Assembly: GCA_038030265.1 (NCBI GenBank)
Contig: CM075938.1
Location: 50,399,189 to 50,463,188, forward strand
Reading direction: 5' to 3'
DNA: 64,000 nucleotides
From: Corythucha ciliata
Lineage: Eukaryota > Arthropoda > Insecta > Hemiptera > Tingidae
The notes under the pieces are model-generated. The model did no database searches. It worked only from the letters and a program-made list of their open reading frames with translations, and was not told where the DNA came from. Positions 32,330-42,783 of this stretch are shown here, in pieces. The first letter of the stretch is position 1. Each line of letters begins with the position of its first letter. The translations under genes and the position numbers were made by a program.

Positions 32330-32680
32330 ACCAAAGAACAGCAAATAACAGTTTTTCCTTCATTTTAGCCACAAAGTTGCATACATACACCACGAATCAG
32401 CAATTTTTTCTCAATTTTAACTAGGAAGTTTCATCGAGTTAACGTGAAAGAACGATTTTTCACAGTTTTAGCAAGAATATTAGCGCTTTTACCCAACTTT
32501 TTGCCGCGTACTTGCCCTAAGAACAGCATATAAGTGCGCCTTCTTATCTTTCACCACTTAAGGAACTAAAAAAACTATGGGTATCAGGGTATTTTCTCTA
32601 TTTAAGCCGTGAAGTTACCACAAGAAGAGGCGATGTCTCTCAATTTGAACCTTCACAGCACTTTTGTTTGCTAAATCTCG
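32330..32680 (+). repeat. Class-2 tandem array, forward
   Basis: Units such as TTCCTTCATTTTAGCCACAA, TTTTTTCTCAATTTTAACTAG and CACAGTTTTAGCAAGAATAT have about 30-bp spacing and are strongly diverged. Confidence 0.55.
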
Positions 32681-32759
32681 AATATTCAGCTCCCTGTAGT
32701 AGCCGTGAGCCGCCCGTGTGGTCCTTCTCCACCTCTCGCCACTACCTCGGTACGCTACT

Positions 32760-33200
32760 GATTCACGGACAGTAGTGAGAAAAAACGCTAAATGACGGCT
32801 AAATTTAAGAAAAATACTAATTTACTTCGCGGCTAAAGTTTCCTTAAGGCTTCCGCGGATAAATTATAGAAAAAGCGCTAGTTAGAGGCTAGAAGTATGG
32901 AAACGACAATTTTCGGCTTCTGAAGGCAAGTTCGTGACTCAAATTGAAAAAAAGCTCTAATTCATAGCTAAAAACGAAAAAATCGCTAATTTTGACAGCT
33001 AAAATTAAGAAAAAGTGCTAATTTCATCGATGAAATTGAGAAAAATCGCTTTAGCGGCTGAAATCAGGAAAAACACGAATTCACTGCAAACATTCAGAAA
33101 AATCGCTAACTCATGGCTAAACTGGAGATTAATCGCTAATATGCTGCTAAAGCAGAGAACAATCGGTAATTCACCAATAAAATTGAGCAAAAGCGCTGAT
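32760..33200 (-). repeat. Class-2 tandem array, reverse
   Basis: Plus-strand words GAAAAAGCGCTAATT, GCGGCTAAAATTAAG and ATCGCTAACTCATGGC are reverse complements of class 2. With the forward array at 32.33-32.68 kb this makes an inverted pair about 80 bp apart. Confidence 0.6.
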
Positions 33201-33399
33201 GCGAGGTTTTGAACAGTACGTTGAATACGGTATCCACACCATCGACAGCTGCCTGAATTACAGCAGAGGTCCAAGCTACGGTACACTTCAATCTTAGCAG
33301 GCGGGGATCCAGGGAGGGGCTTGTTCAGTCCAGTTGGTAAGGTGGAGACGGTCCTGTTCAGTAGGGGGGGGGGACGACTGGTTCATCGATTGAGTCAAT

Positions 33400-34330
33400 T
33401 AATCTTTTACGACGCGAATAGCCTCTTTATTTGGCCATTTCGCATGGCACAAATCGCGTCAGTTAAGCCATATACATGGCGCAAATGCAGTATAGCCATT
33501 TTAATGGCGTGGAGGCTCAGTATTGGGTCATTTTTAAAGCACGATTGGTAAGATCCGCCATTTCTCGGACACGAATGGTCCGTTCAGGAATTTTTAGGGC
33601 ATGTGATTAGTCAATCAAGCAATTTTCAGCACAATTTCAAGCATGAATCGTAAGTTTGAACATTTACAGCAACATAGCTTAACCAATTTTTGAGCGTGAA
33701 TAGCCGTAGTTTGGTAATTTTTACTGCTCAAACTGTCAGTATATTCATTTCTAGCGGGCGTGAATAGTCAGTGTGACATTTTCAGGGCGGACGGATCCGT
33801 CTCTTTGGTCTAGAGTACGAACTCTGTTTAGCCATTATCAAGGGCCGACTCGTTAATTTAACCATTTTGTGGACGCAAACAGTCAGTTTTGCCATTTTTA
33901 TGGAGCAAATAGTACCGCCATACCATTTGTAGGTTGCGAATTGCCAGTTTGCATTTTAGGGCGCGAATTCGTTGCACGTAAAGCGCAAATAGTCACTTCA
34001 AGCCAAAGGCGCGAGTGATCAGTTTGACCATTCTTTGCAGGCGAGTGGTTGATTGAGCACTTTTCAGGACAGGAATCATCTGAAGGAATTTTCAGGGTGG
34101 CGTGAACAGTCAGTTTGTTTTTGGGGAGGTTTTTGGGGAGGTTTTTGGGGGGCGTGAATGGTTAGTATTGGCCATTTTTGGAGCACGAATTTTCAGTTTG
34201 GTCATTTTCAGAGCTGCAAGAATCGTCAGATTGTCCATTTTTAGGGCCCTTGAAGTCCATTTGACTTTTTTTAGAGTGGGAATTTTCAGTTTAGCAATTT
34301 TTAGGGCACAAATTTAGTCAGTTCAGCCAT
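33400..34330 (-). repeat. Class-1 tandem array, reverse
   Basis: Plus-strand words such as GCGCGAATAGTCAGTTTGG-CATTTTTAGGG are the reverse complement of class 1. About 30 units are present. It is preceded at 33298 by GCAGGCGGGGATCCAGGG, which resembles the starts at 26577 and 27653, and by a G run at 33366-33374. Confidence 0.7.
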
Positions 34331-34439
34331 TTGCAGGCGGTAAAGGTTTTTTTTTTTTTTTTTTTTGGCAACAAAACAAGAGCCGAAAATTGAGACAAAT
34401 TGTCCAAATTGTCGATCAGAAGAATCAATGAAAGGTATC

Positions 34440-34497
34440 TCACATTCGCCCCACAAGTAATTAGGAGAAAAATAACCCGACTATCTGAAAATTACTG
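34440..34497. repeat. Remnant related to the MITE at 52777-52924
   Basis: The words CCCCACAAGTAATTAGGAG and AAATAACCCGACTATCTGAA closely match the interior of the MITE at 52777-52924 (CCCCACACAAGTAATTTAGG, AAATAACCCGAGTAACTGAA). No terminal repeats remain here. Confidence 0.5.
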
Positions 34498-34589
34498 CAG
34501 GGGCGTAGCCAGCCCCATGATCAAGGGGTGGGCAACCAGCTAGGCACGAATCCACAGTTGTTGGGGGGGGGGGGGGGCGCACGTCTTGA

Positions 34590-35690
34590 GAAAAAGTGCT
34601 CGTTCGCGGATGAAATTCAGAAAAGAACATTTTGCGGCTAACACTGAGGAAAAACACCCATTCACGGCTAAAATTGAGAAATAGCGCTGATTCACGTTAA
34701 ACTTGAGAAATAAATCTCATTATTCGAGGGTTGAAATTGAGAAAACACACCTATTTGCGGTTTCGTGATGCAAAGTCCGGGACGAAATTAAGAAAAATAT
34801 AGAGCTCTTTTCACAGCTAAAATTGACAAAATGAATTGCTCGTTCAATGTAGAATTGAGAAAAATCACTCATTTGCGGCTAGAGTTGAGGAAAAACGCCA
34901 ATTCACGGCTAAAATTAAGAAACGGAGCTCATTCACGCTGGTAAAATTGAGAGAAGGTGCCGTTCCTGGTTTCTCAAACAAACATCTTGGTAAACATTGC
35001 GAAAAAGTGCTTATTGACCGTTTTTATACCTACATAGGTATATATGGCAAGTTTGCAGGTAAAATTGAGAAAGAGCGCGACTTTGCGCGTACATTTTTGA
35101 AAAAGTGCTTATTCACGGCTAAAATTAAGGAAAATTGTTCGTTCGCAGGTGAAATTGAGGAAAATACCCATTTCAAGGTCCGGGTCCAAATTAATGAAAT
35201 TCGCTCACATGTGGACATTTTTACTGCTAAAATTTGAAGGGGGAAAAAATTGCTCAAAGCAGAATTGGGAAAAAGCACTAACTGTCGGCTAAAATTGAGG
35301 GAAAACGAATTGGCAAAATTCTTGGTGGAATTGTCGTGGCTAAAATTGAGAAATAGCGTTGATCCACATGTTAAATTGAGGAAAAACTGTTCTTTTTGCG
35401 GCTGAAATTGACAGAACGCACCAATTTGCTTTTAGGCGATGCCCCCAGTGCTGGCCGTAATTGAAACAGCAAATCAAAAATGCGTTATTTCACTGTTTTT
35501 TTGAGACCTTTTCACGTTTTCACGGCTAAAATGATTAAAATGGGCTAGTTCGAGGTAGAATTGAGAAAAAGCACTTAGTTTCAGCTAAAATTAAGGAAAA
35601 CGTCAATTCGAGAATAAAAACTGTGCTCATTCACGAGTAAAATCGGGAAAAAACCTCTGTGCAACTACTCTTGAGAAAAACTGGGTCCAC
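34590..35690 (-). repeat. Class-2 tandem array, reverse, long
   Basis: About 1.1 kb of units like ACGGCTAAAATTGAGAAAAA followed by GCGCTCATTC. It begins after a 15-bp G run with CGCACGTCTTGAG and ends at GGGTCCACGCCTG (35695), which read backward is CAGGCGTGGACCC, a hAT-like start. The plus-strand open frame 34836-35237 is a product of the repeat. Confidence 0.7.
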
Positions 35691-36241
35691 GCCTGTGGGC
35701 AGCTTCACTGGCGAAAATATCAGATGCACTATTGCTTTTTTGCAGGCTTATAACAGGATCCGGAGGTTAGATTCGCGTCAATTCACAGTCATCAGAGACT
35801 AAAATTTGCACAGAAACGTCCACTATCCATCAAAAAATTAATATCTGCTGGAAAATTGTCGTTTGTTGCCTTCTATTTCGGATTTTATGGTTAAAAACTG
35901 AAACTTCTCCCCCCGGAAAGTGATACTTTTGGAGCTAAACTTTAAATTTTAGACCTGAGACGGTAAACAGAGCTGACATTTCCTCTCCCACCGTACGTAT
36001 GGATGGCACAGCGGGCTAAACACGATTTGAGCTAGCCAAAACACACGAAATTGCGCGGCGAACCTGCGAAAATGAGATTTCAGTGCGAAAAATCAGCAAA
36101 ATTGGTTTCCAAAGTTATAAGCCGACGCCTCGAAATCGGTTTGTCAGCAACAAACATCCGCAAATTTTTGATTTTTGGTGAAACCGATAAGCGAAAATGT
36201 GTTTCTGTTAGCCAGATCAGGGGGCTTATTCTACATATAAT

Positions 36242-36473
36242 TCTCAAATTTCTGAAACGGAAAATGTGTGGAGGGGGTAGGGAGGTACCCCATTGCTATG
36301 GTTTTTACGATATCTGAATAAAACTTCTGAATTTTTACGCTAGATTGGGATGGGAGGTCTCGTAGGAAAAGAAAAGAAAAAAAAATAAATGTTTCCGTTT
36401 AATCGTAAAAAACCATGGCAACAGGGTACCTCCCCACGCCCTCCTTCCATTTTCCGTTGCGGAAATTTGAGAG
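36242..36473. mobile_element. ~230-bp foldback MITE
   Basis: TCTCAAATTTCTGAAACGG with AAAATGTGTGGAGGG and GGAGGTACCCCATTGC on the left pair with their reverse complements on the right (GGTACCTCCCCACGCCC, CATTTTCCGTTGCGG, AAATTTGAGAG). The arms are about 70 bp around a spacer of about 90 bp. No target duplication was confirmed. Confidence 0.65.
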
Positions 36474-36479
36474 TTATTG

Positions 36480-36720
36480 TTTTTATGCAAATAATAAAAT
36501 AAATAAAAATAAAAATAATCGGCATACGAACAGTGAGATTCTATTTAATGCACCGGCCTCGATAACCTACTCATTTGTGTAGTAGTCTTTTTTGGAAACA
36601 TAGCAACACACCAACATCTCCCCTGGTTTAACAATAATAAAATAATTGAAAAAAGAAAATAATAAAATAATTCTAAACGCGTTACAAATTTAAACGAACT
36701 GGTTCTCTTATTCGCCTACC
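36480..36720 (-). mobile_element. 3' end of a Gypsy element (polypurine tract and LTR start), split by a later insertion
   Basis: On the minus strand CCAGGGGAGAT is followed by TGTTGGTGTGTTGCTATG, the arrangement of a polypurine tract followed by a 3' LTR. This piece ends at CTACC (36716-36720), and CTACC resumes at 44912 in the degenerate Gypsy at 44917-47460. The two are therefore one element split by the Mag-like element between them. The outer LTR border cannot be fixed. Confidence 0.6.
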
Positions 36721-36840
36721 TGATGTAGATCGACTACAGTTTAAACAATAATTAAAAAATAACACACGATTTTAAAAAGAATATACTTTTTGGAAGTTAC
36801 CGCGTTTATGGTTAATCTTTTGAGTGACTAGAATACCACA
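36721..36840 (+). repeat. 5' LTR of Gypsy element 1
   Basis: Begins TGATGTAGATCGACTACAG and ends AGAATACCACA. It is followed directly by GTTTGGCGACGTTTTGGG, where a primer-binding site is expected. Confidence 0.9.
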
Positions 36841-36870
36841 GTTTGGCGACGTTTTGGGCATCTTGGAACC

Positions 36871-38652
36871 ATGTCACCCAAGAAAACGGTTACCAACTCG
36901 GCCCACAAAAGAAATGATGACGAATCGTTCAATAGTGGAAGGATGGAGGGAAGAACTCCAAGTTTCAATATCAGTGTGTTGAAAGAATTTAATGCGGATG
37001 GTGGTGACGACTGGAGCACCTATGAAGAGAGGCTGGAGCAATTTTTTGTTTTGAACTCGGTAGAAGAAGAAAAAAAAGTGTCAATTTTGATAACAGTGAT
37101 GGGTGCGGAGACGTATTCTTTGCTTCGAGACCTCTGCCACCCGAAAAGACCTTCAGAATTGTCATACGAAGATCTATGCAACGTCTTAAGAAAACAGTTC
37201 GTATCAGAGACTTCTCAATTCAGGAAAAGCAAAGAATTTCACGAACTTCGACAAAGTGACGGAGAAACTGTTAGTTCGTGGTTTCGTAGAGTAAAAAAAG
37301 GAGCGATAGGGTGTGGTTACGGATTTAATTTAGAAGAGTTTTCGAAGGATAAGTTCGTCTGTGGATTGTGTCACAGTAAAATTTTTGATCGACTCTGCGA
37401 AGAAAATCCGAAGGATAAAAATTTGATCGACTTGTACGAAATAGCGTTGCGACAAGAATCTAGTTTGAAGAAACCAACACCTCCTCATGACATCTTTGAT
37501 CTAACTACCCGGCCGCGATTCGACCAAAAAAATGCGTGCTCTCACCGCGGAAGGAGAAATCATACCACAGAAAAATGTAGATACAAGTTGTACAAGTGTC
37601 GGAAATGTTCAAAAGTGGGACACCTAGCTATCGTATGTAAAGCCAACGTTGAAACAAATGAATTGGAAGACAAGAATAGCGGAAAAGAAGAAAATGAAAA
37701 GGATTTTGTGGACATGTTTTCGTTGGGGTCACGCAACTTTAAGCCGTTTAAAGTCCAAGTTTCCTACGCAAATAAGAAGTTGGATATGGAAATCGACAGC
37801 GGAGCGGGGGTTACAGTCATGCCATTTTCTGTTTATAACAAGCTGTTTTCGTTTCTAGAACTCACCCCTACGGCAATGCAGCTTAAAGCTTTCGGTGGTG
37901 AAATTATAAAACCGGTGGGAACTATACACGCTACAGTGGAATGGAGAGGCAAAAGGCTTGAAGACGCACCAATCCATATTGTGCCGAAAGGAAACAAAAC
38001 ACTCATGGGGCGCGATTGGTTGACGGGTTTATTTTGTTTTAATATCACTAAAGTTAATAAATTATGTTTGGAATCATACGATAGCAATTTAAACGAATTA
38101 ATTCAGGAATATAACGAGCTTTTCAAAGATGGCGTTGGTATTTACAGGTACGAGAAAATAAAGCTTCGCCTGAGAGAGGACGCAAAACGAAAATTCATGA
38201 AACCTCGGCCAGTACCGTTTTCATTTTTAGAAAAAGTGAATCGTGAGCTTGAAGAGTTAGAAAAGGCCGGAATGATCGAAAAAATCAGTTCAAGTGAGTG
38301 GGGAACACCTCTTGTTCCTATTTTGAAACCAAACGGTGCCTTAAGGTTATGCGCTAATTACAAGTTAACTGTCAATAAGTTTTTGGAGGATGTTAAACAC
38401 CCCCTACCTCGTTTGGATGAAATTTTAGCGGTTATACAAGGAGGACAAGAATTTTCGAAGCTGGACTTTGTAAAGGCTTATAATCACTTGGAATTAGACG
38501 AGGAATCGAAAATGCTGCTGGCTTGGTCTACTCATAAAGGTATTTTCAAACCACACCGTCTCCCTTTCGGGACGAAGCCAGCTGTGGCTATATTTCAAAA
38601 AGTAGTGGAAAAGTGTCTGCAAGGCTTGTCGGGAGTAATAAACTTTCTGGAT
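36871..38652 (+). pseudogene. Gag-protease-RT N-terminal part of Gypsy element 1
   Basis: A single open frame of about 594 residues before the insertion. The Gag region includes WSTYEERLEQFFVLNSVEEE and CGLCHSKIFDRLCEENPKD. Two zinc knuckles follow (CSHRGRRNHTTEKC and CRKCSKVGHLAIVC). The protease active site is MEIDSGAGVTVMPFSVY (D-S-G). RT motifs include WGTPLVPILKPNGALRLC, FSKLDFVKAYNHLELDEES (motif A) and LPFGTKPAVAIFQK. The frame is cut by element 2 at the catalytic FLDD motif. Gag and Pol share one frame here, with no frameshift. Confidence 0.9.
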
Positions 38653-38779
38653 TGTAATGTATTAATTACACACAAAAAAAGACTCATACGAACGATTCGA
38701 ATGCAACAACAAAACTGTTTATCATTTTTCTTTTAAAATAGAATCTTCCACCTGATTATAAAAATGGTGCGACTTCACA
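38653..38779 (-). repeat. 3' LTR of Gypsy element 2
   Basis: On the plus strand it begins TGTAATGTATTAATTACACA and ends GGTGCGACTTCACA. It lies at the 3' side of the minus-strand element. Confidence 0.9.
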
Positions 38780-38782
38780 CCC

Positions 38783-39820
38783 TCCCACTGAATTTCTTTG
38801 CATCTCTTCAGCATCATCGGTTTTAATGATTTGATCTTGGTGTCGCTTCCAAGGCTTCGAAAAACCATCCGGTTTCACCATGTATGTTCGGTCGCCGAGA
38901 ACTTCCTCAATCTTCGCTTTTATCCATTTCCGGTTTTTTGGATTAGGCCGATAGTCGCGAACGTACACAGTTTCCTCCTTGTCGAATTTCACCATCCGAC
39001 CTTTTTTGTTTCCTGAACTATCATCTGTCTTTTCATTCGTGAAGTCCTTCCTTAAAATGTCCAGCCTAGTTCTCAGTTCTCTTCCGAACATTAACTTGGC
39101 TGGCGATTCTCCAGTCGTGCAATGCATTGATGTCCTGTAATGGAACAAATATCGTGACATAGCCGCATCCATATTATTACCAGAGTTTGAATCTTGAAGA
39201 ATTTTCTTCATCCCGTTCTTGAAACTCTTAACGCTATTCTCTGCCGCACCGTTACTTGACGGATGAAAAGGAGGCGTTTTGACATGGTGGATAGCGTTTG
39301 ACTCACAAAAGTTCGCGAACTGTGATGACGAAAACTGTGGACCGTTGTCTGAAACTAGAACTTTAGGGAGTCCGTATCTGGAAAACACATCTCTTAATTT
39401 ATTTAAAGTAGCCATCGTGTCGGTGTTCCTATTCATGTTATAAACTTCCACCCATTTACTAAACGCATCAGTGATGATCAAAAACATCTTACTCTTGAAG
39501 GGTCCCAAGAAATCGACGTGCACCCTTTCAAACGGATACTGCACTTTATACCAAGGCTTCGGCACCGATTTTTCGGGTTCATCCCTGAGCCCCATGCAAA
39601 TTGGACAACTTCGAACGAAGCGCTCGATATCTTGATCCAGAGAAGGCCACCAAAAGTAGGACCTAGCCTTGTTTTTCATCTTGATCATGCCTTGATGAGC
39701 AATGTGAAGCTCCTTCAACAACTTCTCACGGAATACTCTTGGCATCAAAACTCGGTATCCCCACATCAGTACTCCCTTTTCAATATTCAGCTCATCTCTT
39801 CTTCTTAAATACGGCTCCAC
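38783..39820 (-). CDS. Integrase region of Gypsy element 2 Pol
   Basis: About 345 residues. The HHCC zinc finger is in ELHIAHQGMIKMKNKARSYF and CPIC. The DDE core is in HVDFLGPFKSKM, VSDNGPQFSSSQF and NGAAENSVKSF. A C-terminal SH3-like chromatin segment (VYVRDYRPNPKNRKWIKAKI) follows. It overlaps the RT/RNase H frame 39805-42009 by a few bases in another frame; in element 1 the same regions are also separated by a frame change, though at a different place. The DDE triad is intact. Confidence 0.85.
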
Positions 39821-42009
39821 CGACTTTTCAACTCATCTGGCCAGCCGTCCCTTACACACAGAAAAACTTTACTCAACTCACTGTCTTTCCGCGTTTCCTT
39901 CGATATTTCTTTTAAATCAATTGCCAGAATATTCACCACCAAATTCAAATCGGATGCGTCCTCCTCTGCTTCAGAATCCTCACTTGAAGGCTTAGGCAAA
40001 CGCGACAACCCGTCAGCCACGTTACTCGAGCCTTTCAAATACATCAAATCATAATCAAACCCCGAAATGAAAAGAGCCCAGCGCTGGAGCCAACCCGCAG
40101 CCATCTCTGGTACACCTTTATTTTCTCCGAAAAGAGCTAACAATGGTTTATGATCCGATAAAAGAGTGAATTTTCGACCGATCAAATATTGGTAAAAATG
40201 TTTAACACCCCAGTACAGAGCTAATGCTTCCTTGTGAATGACGGAATAGTTCCTTTCTGCTGCATTCATTACGCGAGACGCAAAACAAATAGGTCGATTT
40301 GATCCATCCTCCATTTCATGCAACAAAACCGCTCCTAATCCTGTTTTCGAAGCATCGCATATCAATTTCACTGACTTTTTAGGATCAAAGTGAACCAAAA
40401 CTTGATTGCTTAATACCTCCTCCTTTGCTTTTTGAAACGCCTGTTCACACTTGGCTGACCATTCGAACTTCACACCTTTTTGCAGAAGGCGATAAAGTGG
40501 CTTTAAAATATCTGCCAAGTGCTTGATAAACCTTCCATAGAAATTAACGAAGCCTGTAAATGCCCTCACTTCACTTACATTTCTTGGTCTCGGCATTGAC
40601 CGAACCGCCTCCGTCTTCTTATTGTCCTTCGAAATTCCCTCTTTAGTAATTTTGTGACCCAAGTATGTAATTTCATTTTGGAAAAAGGCACATTTTTTGA
40701 AATTCAAACGAAACCCAGCATCACTCAAACGCCGAAGAACCATACGCAAATTAGACAAATGCTCATCTATATTTCTCCCAGTAACTATAAGATCATCAAG
40801 AAAATTTCTGACTCCCGGAATTCCTTGAATACATTTTTCAACAGCTCGCTGAAAAATCGCTACTGCCGGTTTCGTGCCAAACGGGAGACGGTTCACCTTG
40901 TAAACCCCTCGATGGGTCGACCAGGCCAAAAGCATTTCGCTATCCTCTTCGAGCTCCAAGTGATTATATGCTTGACATAAATCTAACTTGGTAAATTGTT
41001 GACCCCCTTGCAAATGACACCACAAGTCTTCCACGTGCGGTAATGGATGTTGCACATTATCGAGATATTTATTCACAGTCAATTTATAATTGGCACACAA
41101 TCTGATCGATTTCCCGTCTGCCTTAAGAATGGGAACCAGTGGAGTACCCCAGGGACTGTAATCGACTTTTTCGATCATACCCTCTGATTCTAGACGATCA
41201 AGCTCTTTTTCCACCATTTCCTTAAATGCGAAGGGAATTTGACGGGGCTTCAAAAATCTAGGCTTTGCTTCGTCGCTAATTTTTAAATGAACTTTCTCCA
41301 ACTTATACAAACCTACTCCTTCTTGAAACACCGAGGAAAACTCTTTTGACAGACTGTAAATCAATTGTTCATCTTCCCTTACGCCATTTCCTGACTCTGC
41401 CGCAGTTACGTCCAACACTTCATGACTAAACATTTTCAACCAGTCTCTACCAAGCAACAACTTGGAACTTTTTGAAACAACCTGCAATCGGCAACATCGA
41501 GTTTTACCTTTCCAATCAACCGAAACCGAAAGTTCGCCGACCGGTTTGACAATTTCCCCCGAAAAGCTTCTCAATTGAACCGAAGAACGCAACAAAGGGA
41601 GAAATGAAAGGTGTTCTTTGTAAACTTGTCGAGGCAAAATTGAAACTCCTGCTCCCGTGTCAATTTCCATGTCAAAAGGAACGTCATTAATCACTACCTG
41701 GGCTATTATAGGACTAACAAAATTCAGCCCTTCCAAAGAACGCATATCAACGACAGCGACCTCATCTTCACCGATGTGACTTTCACTCACACAGCTCACG
41801 CTACTTTTTGACTTGCAAACAACTGCTAAGTGGCCAATTTTTTTACATTTTCTACATCGGTAAGACTTGAAACGACAATCGGTGAAACAGTGATTACCTT
41901 TTCCACAGTGAATGCAATTTATGGCCCTTTTGCCACTTCTTTGGTCTGATTGTGAGCTTTCAATCGTCTTCGTGGCCTGGACAATCTTCAAAACTTCAGT
42001 TTCTTTCAC
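39805..42009 (-). CDS. Zinc knuckles, protease, RT and RNase H of Gypsy element 2
   Basis: The order is zinc knuckles (CIHCGKGNHCFTDC, CRKCKKIGHLAVVC); protease MEIDTGAGVSILP; RT with FTKLDLCQAYNHLELEEDSE (motif A) and catalytic FLDDLIVTG; RNase H with LICDASKTGLGAVLLHEMED and LSDHKPLLALFGEN. The frame is open over 734 residues. It joins Gag (42006-42641) through a frame change within a few bases, which could be a programmed shift or a mutation. All catalytic residues I can check are present. Confidence 0.85.
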   Translation of the reverse strand: MKETEVLKIVQATKTIESSQSDQRSGKRAINCIHCGKGNHCFTDCRFKSYRCRKCKKIGHLAVVCKSKSSVSCVSESHIGEDEVAVVDMRSLEGLNFVSPIIAQVVINDVPFDMEIDTGAGVSILPRQVYKEHLSFLPLLRSSVQLRSFSGEIVKPVGELSVSVDWKGKTRCCRLQVVSKSSKLLLGRDWLKMFSHEVLDVTAAESGNGVREDEQLIYSLSKEFSSVFQEGVGLYKLEKVHLKISDEAKPRFLKPRQIPFAFKEMVEKELDRLESEGMIEKVDYSPWGTPLVPILKADGKSIRLCANYKLTVNKYLDNVQHPLPHVEDLWCHLQGGQQFTKLDLCQAYNHLELEEDSEMLLAWSTHRGVYKVNRLPFGTKPAVAIFQRAVEKCIQGIPGVRNFLDDLIVTGRNIDEHLSNLRMVLRRLSDAGFRLNFKKCAFFQNEITYLGHKITKEGISKDNKKTEAVRSMPRPRNVSEVRAFTGFVNFYGRFIKHLADILKPLYRLLQKGVKFEWSAKCEQAFQKAKEEVLSNQVLVHFDPKKSVKLICDASKTGLGAVLLHEMEDGSNRPICFASRVMNAAERNYSVIHKEALALYWGVKHFYQYLIGRKFTLLSDHKPLLALFGENKGVPEMAAGWLQRWALFISGFDYDLMYLKGSSNVADGLSRLPKPSSEDSEAEEDASDLNLVVNILAIDLKEISKETRKDSELSKVFLCVRDGWPDELKSRWSRI

Positions 42010-42641
42010 CAGACCGTTAGGCGAGCGTTTTCCGACTGACTCTTTACAGCCAAATCGTAAAATTCCATCAAATTCTTTTCCTTCGGGTCTTCTTCACACA
42101 GTCTATCTAAAATCGGTGACTGTATCATACCACAAACAAATTTGTCTTTTACCGCGAACTCCAATTGAGGACCAAACTGGCACCCCGAGGCAATTTTTTT
42201 TACACGGGCGAACCACTGAGCTACGGATTCCCCAGACTCTTGCTTCATTTCATAAAATTGGATCCGGTTCCTGAAAACAGAGACAGTTATGGAACATTGC
42301 CGTGACATAATCAAACATATTTCATCGAAAGGCTTTCGAGACGGAAGATCCGGATCACATAGATCTCGAAGGTACTCGTAAGCTTCGGTGCCCATCACCG
42401 TAACCAAAACCGACATCTTTCTTTCCTCTTCCACAGCATTTACTTTGAAAAACTCTCGTAGCCTCTCTTCATATATTGTCCAGTTATCGCGTCCGACGGA
42501 AAATTCAGGCAGAGCCCCTAGATTCAACGATCGGACTTCCGGCGATCGTTGAGCCACCGGAGAAGACGAAGAAAACCTGGAAAAACCAATACTGCGGTCC
42601 TCTTCGACCATTGGAATTATCGTTTTCCTCTTTGGCTTCAT
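42006..42641 (-). CDS. Gag of Gypsy element 2
   Basis: About 211 residues from the ATG at 42641, a few bases after the 5' LTR. It includes DNWTIYEERLREFFKVNAVE, SVLVTVMGTEAYEYLRDLCD and VCGMIQSPILDRLCEEDPKE, clearly related to Gag of element 1. It ends just before the zinc-knuckle part, which lies in the next frame. Confidence 0.8.
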   Translation of the reverse strand: MKPKRKTIIPMVEEDRSIGFSRFSSSSPVAQRSPEVRSLNLGALPEFSVGRDNWTIYEERLREFFKVNAVEEERKMSVLVTVMGTEAYEYLRDLCDPDLPSRKPFDEICLIMSRQCSITVSVFRNRIQFYEMKQESGESVAQWFARVKKIASGCQFGPQLEFAVKDKFVCGMIQSPILDRLCEEDPKEKNLMEFYDLAVKSQSENARLTVW

Positions 42642-42656
42642 CCTCGTCGTCAAAAC

Positions 42657-42783
42657 TGTAATGTATTAATTACACACAAAAAAAGACTCATACGAACGAT
42701 TCGAATGCAACAACAAAACTGTTTATTATTTTTCTTTTAAAATAGAATCTTCCACCTGATTATAAAAATGGTGCGACTTCACA
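42657..42783 (-). repeat. 5' LTR of Gypsy element 2
   Basis: Identical to the other LTR except for one C/T difference (TTATT here, TTATC there). It is followed on the right by the second copy of TGGAT. Confidence 0.9.

Larger units (their letters stand above)
38653..42783 (-). mobile_element. Mag-like Gypsy LTR retrotransposon 2, inserted in element 1
   Basis: Two 127-bp LTRs (38653-38779 and 42657-42783) differ at one position. The target duplication TGGAT is at 38648-38652 and 42784-42788. Gag and Pol are on the minus strand and resemble those of element 1, so the two belong to related families. It is the youngest of the three nested LTR elements, both by position and by LTR identity. Confidence 0.9.

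Noticed and set aside
34836..35237. 133-codon frame at 35 kb
   Set aside because: It lies wholly in reversed class-2 repeat.
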